A program made the position numbers and the translations under genes. From assembly GCA_028686345.1 (NCBI GenBank), contig JAQUCE010000047.1, positions 1 to 36,979 on the forward strand: a DNA stretch of 36,979 bases, read 5' to 3'. The notes beneath the pieces are model-generated. The model searched no databases. It was not told the origin of the DNA and was given only the letters and a program-made list of their open reading frames with translations. This DNA comes from Kiritimatiellia bacterium (GTDB lineage: Bacteria; Verrucomicrobiota; Kiritimatiellia; RFP12; UBA1067). This document shows, piece after piece, positions 24,383 through 31,012 of the stretch (position 1 is its first letter; each line of letters opens with the position of its first letter).

Positions 24383-24675
24383 CTGAGCGTATGACAAAAT
24401 TTGATATATCCGATTATTTAACGGATGAAGCAACTATTGCGGAGTATTTGAATGCTATTATGGCAGAGGGTGATCAGAACCTTCTTCTTTCTGCTATTGG
24501 AGATGTTGCAAAAGCAAAGGGGATGAAAGTGATAGCGGAGGCATCTGGGCTTGGCCGTGAGAGTCTATATAAAGCACTTACTCCCGGTGCCAACCCTCGC
24601 TTTGAAACCATCATGAAAGTTCTTAATGCGTTGGGTGTTAATTTAGCCCTAACCCCAGTCAAAACCCCAGCGTAA
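24379..24675 (+). CDS. HTH antitoxin (addiction-module antidote, TIGR02684-like)
   Basis: The 98-residue protein has the family layout: N-terminal FDISDYLTDEATIAEYLNA, middle LLLSAIGDVAKAKGMKVIAE, and an HTH (ASGLGRESLYKALTPGANPR) followed by FETIMKVLNALGVNLAL. It neutralises the toxin encoded just upstream, and its HTH should bind the inverted repeat at 24053-24068. Start at ATG 24379, overlapping the toxin stop; an internal Met at codon 5 is also possible. Confidence 0.92.
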   Translation: MTERMTKFDISDYLTDEATIAEYLNAIMAEGDQNLLLSAIGDVAKAKGMKVIAEASGLGRESLYKALTPGANPRFETIMKVLNALGVNLALTPVKTPA

Positions 24676-24928
24676 TCATCAGGGAATTGAGAATGTCATC
24701 CCGTTTCCTGATGCACGCATTGAACTGACTGACGGTAATATCAAAAAGTCCGAACGCCTCCCTCGGTGGTCGGCTCAATTTTTATAATCGCCAAACCTCG
24801 TAAGCTTTTTTCTCCTTTTTTAACTACCGCTTAATAAATGTGCAGTCCGTTTTCGCATATCAAAATTCGGTTCGTGCTTTCAGATTCTCTTGTTGCTCAT
24901 CCCGCAAAGACGAGATTTCATACATTGA
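24676..24928. other. Intergenic, possible ORF remnant
   Basis: A short open stretch at about 24680-24787 (+) encodes IENVIPFPDARIELTDGN, with no start and no recognised family. It may be the tail of a lost gene. Positions 24907-24948 match 23057-23102. Confidence 0.35.
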
Positions 24929-25317
24929 TCATTCTCCTGAAACTCCTTTCGACCCTATAAACACTGGCTTATTTTTTCGTACACGACCTAGTTTTTGGCT
25001 CCCGCGACTTCGCTCAACACCAACAATCCTTCTAAGATATACTTTTTCACTAGAAACACATGGGTGCTTCTCCTCATTTGAGTTAAGAACAACAACTTGC
25101 CCTTGGCATAAAACTAACGCACTTCTAAATTCATTTAAGTCAAGGACAACAACTTGTCCCCTTTTTAAGGTAGGTTTTTTTCTTTTTTCCAAATCCGTAA
25201 CCCCACTAAGTCTCCATGGTTATATGTAGGGAACATACTTCCGTATTGGACTTTTACTACTGCATCGCTTTTAGGGCCACAACCTGAGGAAAGAAAAACT
25301 ATAATATAACCAATCAA
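24929..25317 (-). pseudogene. S26 signal-peptidase-I-like gene with -1 frame break at A_AAA_AAC
   Basis: In the first frame, from about 25317 (TTG; no normal start), a lipoprotein-like segment IIVFLSSGCGPKSD is followed by YGSMFPTYNHGDLVGL, the signal peptidase I serine box (S-M-x-P-T). The frame reads ...WKKEKN and would stop two codons later. The -1 frame continues as PTLKRGQVVVLDLNEF and later KVYLRRIVGV, the box D region with Arg in place of the catalytic Lys. The junction is GAA AAA AAC, i.e. a canonical A_AAA_AAC slippery heptamer, and a hairpin GGACAA-GTTG-TTGTCC starts about 14 nt downstream. A 19-residue block (GQVVVL...) is duplicated, and the C-terminal conserved region is lost, so decay is likely even if frameshifting occurs. 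Confidence 0.55.
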
Positions 25318-25323
25318 ACATAA

Positions 25324-25374
25324 AACATGAATTGTATTTTTAACACAAGACTCTGCGCTTAAAATTTTTAGTGA
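25324..25374. repeat. 51-bp perfect direct repeat, right copy
   Basis: Identical to 22536-22586. It lies just upstream of the S26-like remnant, whose frame is open into it. Confidence 0.85.
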
Positions 25375-25519
25375 TTAACGACTCCACAACGTGGAGAAAA
25401 AATTTAAAGCGCAATATTCGCGGAGATTCGGGGCAAAAAAAAAAAACTCTGTGTCTCTGTGATAGATCAAAAACGTACATAAAAAACAAGAAATTGAATA
25501 ATAGTAGCACAGAGAGCAC
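25375..25519. other. Repeat DNA, no gene seen
   Basis: Positions 25410-25440 resemble the start of the window (GCGGAGATTCG plus an A-run). ACTCTGTGTCTCTGTG (about 25444-25459) and CACAGAGAGCACAGAGGAG (about 25507-25525) form an imperfect inverted repeat. This is dispersed junk-type repeat seen elsewhere in the island. Confidence 0.5.
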
Positions 25520-25858
25520 AGAGGAGAAACGGCCGTATGCGTCAAACTCATAAGCGATTTTCTGAACAGGATTAACAAGATCAACAGGATTATAGAGAGC
25601 GTAGCCGGTATTGCGTCCGAGGTCGTCGGTAGAGCGATCTGTTTTAGCACCACTCTGGAGCTCGTAGTCGAGTTCGAGGGTTACGGGCGAGTATACAAAG
25701 ATGTTGGTTGACACCGATGTTGTCGCCGAGAGCTGCTGGCCGAGGCGGTTGTAGGTGTAGGCGGGGCCGTTTCCATCGGCGTAGAGCTTGTTTGTGAGAA
25801 GTCCGGTGGGATCGTCGTAAAGCCAGGTTGTGATGGCATTCATGCCAATCACTACTCA
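25520..25858 (-). pseudogene. Rhs fragment (YD repeats), truncated at both ends
   Basis: The reverse frame reads TTWLYDDPTGLLTNKLYADG, PAYTYNRLGQQLS, VSTNIFVYSPVTLELDYELQ, and DDLGRNTGYALYNPVDL, then AYEFDAYGRFSSV: consecutive YD-repeat blocks of an Rhs protein. It begins abruptly 15 bp past the stop of the RACo-like gene and ends in repeat DNA. It should belong between the fragments at 22801-23066 and 21500-22400 in an intact gene. Confidence 0.7.
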
Positions 25859-25872
25859 TAGGCCCACCCTCG

Positions 25873-27525
25873 CTAGCTCCCGGGGAACAACATATGCTCC
25901 ATAAACAGATCAGAAAATTGCGGTTGCGCGGAGAGATCCACATGCTCGGTGATGGCCAGGATCTGATCTGCCCGCTCCATCTCCCGGCGCGAGAGTAACC
26001 CGCGTTTGGCCCCGGTCAGGGCGGCATTGCCGATAAAGTGGATTGAGGTGTAATGCACAGGCGGCAACAGCCCAATTGCCAGTGCCTTCTCTCTGCGAAT
26101 ATAATTCCCAAAACCGCCCGCCAAAAAAATACTGTCCAACTCTGTCGCCTGTACGCCAGTTTTTAGTAAGAGCGTCTCAATTCCGGCGCGCATGGTGCCT
26201 GAGGCAAGCTGCAGCTCGCGCACATCGCGCTGGGTCAGATAAATCTCCGGGCAGCCGTTGTCATCGTAAGTCAACGCAAAGCATGGCTGCTGGTTATCAC
26301 CGCTAAAAATACGGTCAGCAAAAATTCCGCGCGCTGATTCATGGTGCCCCAGCTGTCCGGTCGTGTCAACCAAGCCATCCTCCAAAAGCAGAGCCACGAC
26401 ATCGATCAAGGCTGAGCCGCATAAACCGATTGGTTTGCACTCCCCAATGGTATGCAAATTAAGCTTGCCGTCCATCTGCCAGATCTGATCAATCGCGCCC
26501 TCCCGGGCGCGCATGCCGTGGTGGATGCGCGCACCTTCAAAGGCGGGCCCGGCAGCGGTTGAGGCAGCGTGAATCCGCCCCTCCTGCAAGAGCGCAATCT
26601 CTCCATTGGTGCCAATATCAATCAGCAGGGCCGGTTTTTTAAGGGAGTCGAAGTCAGCTGCCATCAGGCCGGCCACGGTGTCGCCACCCACAAAACCGCC
26701 TATCTGCGGGAAGACACGCAGCTCTGCCTCACGGTTGACCGCCAACCCCAGCGTGTCGGCAAGGATGCTTCGGGATGCTTTAAAGGCCGGTGAAAACGGA
26801 TATTCGCCGAGCGGCGATGGATCAATGCCGAGCAGAATCTGCTGCATGGTTGTATTGCCTGCAACCACCATGGAATAGATGGAAGAGGGGCGCACCCCGC
26901 AGCGACCACAAAGGGTGTCGATCAAATGACTCAAGGTCGCCACCGCACTCTGCTGCAAGCTCTGCAGCCCTGCGGGGTTTTCGCGGAGCGTGGCAATCCG
27001 GGTAATCACATCATCGCCAAACTGAATTTGAAGGTTGTGGGTGGCGCAGCTCGCGCGTTCCACGCCGTTAGAGAGGTCAAAGAGTGATGCCACAACCGAG
27101 GTAGTGCCCAAATCAACCGCCACTCCGAGATGGCCAACAACACGCGGATCATGTCGCAATCGAAGTTCACCTCCATCAACCAAGATCTTTGAAAGAACAC
27201 GGCTGCCAGAGGATGATGGCGGAATCTCAATTGTCACTGGTTCATAAACAGTCGCGGCACAGGCAGGCCGCCAGCCGTTCATCAGGTCAGCAGAGGAGAA
27301 ACGGTGTACAGCGCTGTTGCTGTGAACTGCTCCAGCTTGAATGCGGACACGACACTTTCCGCAAATCTGACTTCCATTGCAAGGCGCGTCAATCCACAAG
27401 CCAGCCATTCTGGCCGCCTGCAAGATGGTGCAACCGTGCGGGACGAATACACTCTTGCCGGAGGGCAGAAAATCAACCAATATCTTCTCACTCGCAGGGC
27501 AGAGGGTTGGATCCTGGCCGTTCAT
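25873..27525 (-). CDS. RACo-like ASKHA protein with [2Fe-2S] domain (corrinoid protein activator)
   Basis: The start is ATG 27525, overlapping the NYN gene stop as ATGA with AGAGGTGGG before it; product 550 residues. The N-terminal ferredoxin domain has Cys49, Cys55, Cys58 and Cys89, a plant-type [2Fe-2S] pattern (APCNGSQICGKC...PAC). A linker is followed by an ASKHA ATPase domain (DUF4445/RACo): VAVDLGTTSVVA, VVAGNTTM, LLIDIGTNGEIALL, GFVGGDTVAGLMAADF, FLAGGFGNYI. Known RACo proteins use ATP hydrolysis to re-reduce inactive cob(II)alamin of corrinoid methyltransfer proteins. No methyltransferase or corrinoid protein is in the window, so its client is elsewhere. The pairing with an NYN protein is unusual. 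Confidence 0.9.
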   Translation of the reverse strand: MNGQDPTLCPASEKILVDFLPSGKSVFVPHGCTILQAARMAGLWIDAPCNGSQICGKCRVRIQAGAVHSNSAVHRFSSADLMNGWRPACAATVYEPVTIEIPPSSSGSRVLSKILVDGGELRLRHDPRVVGHLGVAVDLGTTSVVASLFDLSNGVERASCATHNLQIQFGDDVITRIATLRENPAGLQSLQQSAVATLSHLIDTLCGRCGVRPSSIYSMVVAGNTTMQQILLGIDPSPLGEYPFSPAFKASRSILADTLGLAVNREAELRVFPQIGGFVGGDTVAGLMAADFDSLKKPALLIDIGTNGEIALLQEGRIHAASTAAGPAFEGARIHHGMRAREGAIDQIWQMDGKLNLHTIGECKPIGLCGSALIDVVALLLEDGLVDTTGQLGHHESARGIFADRIFSGDNQQPCFALTYDDNGCPEIYLTQRDVRELQLASGTMRAGIETLLLKTGVQATELDSIFLAGGFGNYIRREKALAIGLLPPVHYTSIHFIGNAALTGAKRGLLSRREMERADQILAITEHVDLSAQPQFSDLFMEHMLFPGS

Positions 27526-28331
27526 CCCACCTCTGACCCACGATGCTTGTTGCGGCATTCGGCGCAATAAAAATAGGGCTTATCCCAGGTGGTCTCCTCC
27601 TCTTTACCACAGGTGTCGCAGGTACGCAGCTGCTTGCGGTGTTCACTGCGGCAATTTGAGCAGAAGAAGTCCGGCCCTGCCCAGGTCGTCTCCTCTTCAG
27701 CGGAGCAATTTTTACAGATACGTTTTTTCTCTGAGCGCGTCAGCTTGATATCGTCGGAGTGCTCATCTAGAAAAAGAGGGGGCAGATCCTGGATGCCGGG
27801 GGTAGTCAACAGCATGGTGCTCGTAAGATATTTATCTGTGATATTGTTCATGCAGACCAGCTGCACCCGTTTACCCAGCGAACGCACCCGCTTCAGCAAT
27901 GGAATATAATCCGCGTCACCGCCCACTACCACGGCTACATCAAAAGCGCCGGGAATCGTGGCATAATAGAGCATGGTGGATGCCAAGGCCACATTGACCC
28001 ATTTGTCGTCTGGACGGGCATTCGGCTCACGGCGGAAATCGATCTCCATAATGTCGATGTCATACGCGCACTGCATGGTCAGAAATTCATAGAACGCCTT
28101 TTGTTTAGCTGGATTGTACCCCTGTTTATTGACTGGTATGGTTCCAAAATAATTGGTTCTCACAATATCAACTTCAGTGTCCATCATCTCCGCCATATGA
28201 TGGGCGATAATATCTGGAATACGTTTATAATCAACTTCAAAACCACTCTCTTCACCCAATGCCTCAAACAAGGCCTGCCGGCTGTGATACAACCAACTGC
28301 CATCAACAAATATCATTGCTTTTACAGACAT
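27522..28331 (-). CDS. NYN-domain (LabA/DUF88) protein with two zinc ribbons
   Basis: The 269-residue protein has an NYN/PIN-like nuclease domain (residues about 1-180): MIFVDGSWLY with the first acidic residue, DDKWVNVALASTMLYYA, and VVVGGDADYIPLLKRVRSLGKRVQLV with the metal-binding GGDADY. Two tandem zinc ribbons follow, CKNCSAEEETTW...FFCSNC and CDTCGKEEETTW...FYCAEC, which are near-duplicates and may contact RNA. NYN proteins are metal-dependent RNases or RNA-processing factors. Its Shine-Dalgarno is GAGGAAAGG, and a (TTTTA)n tract lies just upstream. It overlaps the RACo-like gene by 4 bp. Confidence 0.9.
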   Translation of the reverse strand: MSVKAMIFVDGSWLYHSRQALFEALGEESGFEVDYKRIPDIIAHHMAEMMDTEVDIVRTNYFGTIPVNKQGYNPAKQKAFYEFLTMQCAYDIDIMEIDFRREPNARPDDKWVNVALASTMLYYATIPGAFDVAVVVGGDADYIPLLKRVRSLGKRVQLVCMNNITDKYLTSTMLLTTPGIQDLPPLFLDEHSDDIKLTRSEKKRICKNCSAEEETTWAGPDFFCSNCRSEHRKQLRTCDTCGKEEETTWDKPYFYCAECRNKHRGSEVG

Positions 28332-28350
28332 GATAGATCCTTTCCTCTCG

Positions 28351-28375
28351 TTTATTTTATTTTATTTTATTTATA
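28351..28375. repeat. (TTTTA)n simple repeat before the NYN gene
   Basis: About five tandem 5-bp units lie between a -10-like TATAAA (minus strand) and the Shine-Dalgarno of the NYN gene. Copy-number slippage could alter spacing and expression. Confidence 0.6.
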
Positions 28376-28441
28376 ATGTAATAATGACACCCTGAAATAA
28401 TAACTAAAGGGAGCAATAATTCAAAAGATCATGGTTTTTAA

Positions 28442-29515
28442 TCACTCTGGCACAAAAATCCGCCACGGCACAACACCGCCACTTTTAGTTTTCAAAGGCA
28501 CTGAAACAGCCATCATATCTTTGGGTGGCAGCGGAGCAGCGACCCCCTGCGGGGTTGCCGGAGGATGTTTGTCTGCCACCGGGTGCGTAATAACCTCCGG
28601 TGCTTTTTCAGCGCTGGCCGCAGCTCTCTGAAGTGCTGCAATCTGCTCGGCCTCGTTGCGCTGGCTCAGAGCCGCCTGTTGCACCCGGGCATCCGCTGCG
28701 GTACGCTCCTGCGCTGCTTTCTGATCAGCCTCGATTTGAGCCAGCCGTGTTTTTTCCGCCTCCGCAGCTGCCTGCGCCAGCTTTTCGGCCGTGGCTTTAT
28801 CTCCCGCCGTTTTCTCTGCGCCGGTCTTGCGCGCAATCTCCAAGGCATCTTCAACCGAGAAACTCGTCTGCGGCGCGACACGCGGCTTGGTCTCCGCCAC
28901 AGCACTTTTCCCGTCACGCATGCTCACCGACTCACCCTCCTGCTTACGGATCTGCTCTTTCATGGCCATCAACTCGGCCTTCAAAGCATCCAGCTCAGGG
29001 TTACGCGCGGCGGGCACACCCAACGGGGAGCTCTCCGGCGCGGCGATTGCCGGCGGCCGCGCGCCCTCGGATTGCATCTTGGCCAGCACCTGAGAGATCT
29101 GCCGGATGGACTCCTCCAGTGCGGGTGAGCTGGGCGCTGCGAGCGGTGCTGCGGCCATGGGCGCCAGCAAGGGAGGAGCTACAGCAGCCGCGTTTTTTTC
29201 GGCCATCTGGAACAACCTTTTAGTTGTATCCTGCATCATATAAACGCCCGCCGCCAAAAACCCGGACACAACCACCCCGATAATCACGGCAAAGCTAATT
29301 GAAAGCTGCACCACCCTTTTACGGGCCTGTTTGCGCTCCGCCTCAATATACTCCTGAAAAGCCTGCAAAACCGGAAAAGACTCTGCATTGGCACCCTGCT
29401 GTGCCTGATACATGGTGACAAGATTGCCTCCGCCAGCGAATTTTTCTCTGGCAGCGGCCTCTGGCCCCTGCTTAGGAGGCATCTCCGGGTCATATCCATC
29501 TGTGTTTACACTCAT
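28442..29515 (-). CDS. Membrane-anchored Ala-rich coiled-coil protein, unknown function
   Basis: I place the start at ATG 29515 (MSVNTDGYDPEMPPKQ), 357 residues; the frame is open further upstream, but the leader there is unlike a protein N-terminus. A soluble N-terminal segment contains FPVLQAFQEYIEAERKQARK, followed by one TM helix (LSISFAVIIGVVVSGFLAAG, about residues 69-88). A long Ala/Glu/Lys/Gln-rich region with coiled-coil character (about 100-310) follows, and a short conserved-looking end, TKSGGVVPWRIFVPE. The composition is like TolA or other periplasm-spanning proteins, but no TolA C-terminal domain is seen. No clear Shine-Dalgarno. No family recognised. Confidence 0.65.
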   Translation of the reverse strand: MSVNTDGYDPEMPPKQGPEAAAREKFAGGGNLVTMYQAQQGANAESFPVLQAFQEYIEAERKQARKRVVQLSISFAVIIGVVVSGFLAAGVYMMQDTTKRLFQMAEKNAAAVAPPLLAPMAAAPLAAPSSPALEESIRQISQVLAKMQSEGARPPAIAAPESSPLGVPAARNPELDALKAELMAMKEQIRKQEGESVSMRDGKSAVAETKPRVAPQTSFSVEDALEIARKTGAEKTAGDKATAEKLAQAAAEAEKTRLAQIEADQKAAQERTAADARVQQAALSQRNEAEQIAALQRAAASAEKAPEVITHPVADKHPPATPQGVAAPLPPKDMMAVSVPLKTKSGGVVPWRIFVPE

Positions 29516-29589
29516 AGCCGATAATAATAGATTATTTGACCCAACATTAAAAGCACAATCGAAAATTTTATACAAAGATAATGAAATCC

Positions 29590-30276
29590 TCTGGCGTGCC
29601 TTTGGCGGACAACCACCTGACATCCGCTGATTGCTTCTTCCTCCTTCGCCAAGGCTACGGCGGACATGCTGGAAGCAACACTACACCCCAGGGCGCGCTT
29701 TTCACATGCCTGTTGCAAAACATTGTCTATCGGGGCTTATTGCGGCTTGTTTCGGAGTCATCCACCGCATAGCGGCGGATATACTTCTCAACAATCCACC
29801 GCATAGCGGCGGATATACTTCGCAACAATCCACCGCATAGCGGCGGATATACTTCTCAACAATCCATTGCATAGCGGCGGATATACTGTGTTGCTTTCAG
29901 TATGTCCGCCGCTATGCGGTGGACGATCGTTTTTCACCTCAAAAACATGTTGGTCCTTAAAAACATGTTGTCGGTGGGCCCATCTTAATCTTACTCTTAA
30001 TCTCAATCCTTATCTGTTTCGACCAACCACAGGCCGCCGTTGTTTGATTAAGATTACGATTAGGATTGTGATAAGGAGCCGCTAACCCATTACTTTCTCA
30101 AATTGGCTACTAATAACCCGCCCCTCGCTACTGCTATTCCGCGACTTGTCACAGCGTAAAAGCGAAGCTCGGAGCCGGAAGCGGAATCATATAATTCGGC
30201 GTAGCCGAATTATGGCTGAACAACAAACCTTATGTAGCTGCAGTTTGTTGTTCACGCTTTAGCGTGCTCTTTGTTC
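29590..30276. repeat. Left arm of a long inverted repeat
   Basis: Read inward, this arm matches the reverse complement of 33697-34232 in the same order of blocks: GCCTTTGGCGGACAAC, AGCAACACTACACCCC, TTGTCTATCGGGGCTTATTG, the 19-bp palindromes, AAAACATGTTGGTCCTTAA, AT-rich CCTAAT-like repeats, CCCCTCGC...GCTATTCCG, a hairpin ATAATTCGGC-gta-GCCGAATTAT (30191-30213), and CACGCTTTAGCGTG. The left arm has a 36-bp insertion near 29635 that recurs at 18165. It contains no gene. Confidence 0.8.
29761..29923. repeat. Palindromic repeat array III
   Basis: There are five copies of the 19-bp palindrome at 29761, 29795, 29829, 29863 (34-bp period, same orientation; the fourth reads TCCATTGC) and 29905 (inverted). 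Spacers ATATACTTCTCAACAA or a close variant are also repeated. Confidence 0.85.
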
Positions 30277-30428
30277 TCTGGACGGTGGTTGAGAAGTTAC
30301 CTTGTTTCCCCAAACGCGGGGTGTTTGTTATTGTAGCAGCGGGCTTCTAACCATCAATTTTCAGCCAGCGCGAAGACCTCCCGCACATCACGCAAACTCT
30401 TTTGGTTGCGGCGACCAGCTGCTTTAGT
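30219..30428 (+). repeat. Structured intergenic element, copy 3
   Basis: This is the full-length copy. Stems: AACAACAAAC/GTTTGTTGTT (30219-30228/30243-30252), CACGCTTTAGCGTG (30253-30266), AAACGC-ggg-GTGTTT (30312-30326, one G.T pair), TTGTAGCAGC/GCTGCTTTAG (30331-30340/30418-30427, two G.T pairs, one mismatch). The lipocalin stop codon (30424-30426) lies inside the last stem, so the element supplies the gene's stop. Confidence 0.65.
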
Positions 30429-30972
30429 TAAAGATTAAATCCTCTGTCGCAAACCCCAGCTCTTTGCTCCTGGCCACAAACCTGTCTATAACCGCTTGCT
30501 CCACTGTTGGGGTGCGGGCCAGCAACCAGAGATAATCCTTTGTCGCGCTGGTGACAAACGCGTATTGATACATTGGCTCCAGCTCAAAGATCACATAGGA
30601 GCTGTAAAACGGCCCAAAAAAGGAGACCTTCAGGTAGCCTGTCTCACGGCTGGACACAAAACGACCACGCCCCTCAACACTTTTCCAGATCCCTTTTTCG
30701 CCCAGATACCCGCGGTTCACAACCCTGATTGTGCCATCCTCACGCAGCGAGTAATCGGCACTGACCCGGCTGAGACCGCGTTCAAAACTATGGTCCAAAC
30801 GCGCGATCTCATACCAAGTTCCCAGATAGCCCGCAACAGCAAAGTCCTGGACCGGCTGAACCCCCGCAGGAATCCCCAAGCACCCGCTCAGCAGCAAAAG
30901 TGCCCCAAAAGCCAGCATAACTCTTGTCAGCCGAGAGCGTGTCCGCTCCCAAAGCATCGGTATTTGTTCCAT
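30424..30972 (-). CDS. blc: Outer-membrane lipocalin (Blc-like lipoprotein)
   Basis: The 182-residue protein has a basic n-region, a hydrophobic stretch and lipobox LLSGC, then the bacterial lipocalin fold: GTWYEIARLDHSFERG (structurally conserved region 1), DGTIRVVNRGY, KVSFFGPFYSSYVIFELEP, and YLWLLARTPTVEQAVIDRF near the end. Blc-type lipocalins sit on the outer membrane and bind lysophospholipids or fatty acids during envelope stress. The start has a good Shine-Dalgarno (AGGAG) 40 bp downstream of the autotransporter-type gene, so the two are probably co-transcribed. Its 3' end is embedded in a structured repeat. Confidence 0.92.
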   Translation of the reverse strand: MEQIPMLWERTRSRLTRVMLAFGALLLLSGCLGIPAGVQPVQDFAVAGYLGTWYEIARLDHSFERGLSRVSADYSLREDGTIRVVNRGYLGEKGIWKSVEGRGRFVSSRETGYLKVSFFGPFYSSYVIFELEPMYQYAFVTSATKDYLWLLARTPTVEQAVIDRFVARSKELGFATEDLIFN

Positions 30973-31012
30973 TTAAACTCCTGTGAAATAATAGTTTCGT
31001 GTTGCGTGCGTT

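Noticed and set aside
28442..29515. TolA-like protein
   Set aside because: The TM plus Ala/Lys/Glu-rich helix is TolA-like in composition, but no TolA C-terminal domain and no tol/pal neighbours are present.
29788..30006. ORFs with repeated YIRRYAVD or PPLCGG peptides
   Set aside because: These are translations of the 19-bp palindrome arrays, seen in both orientations, not proteins.
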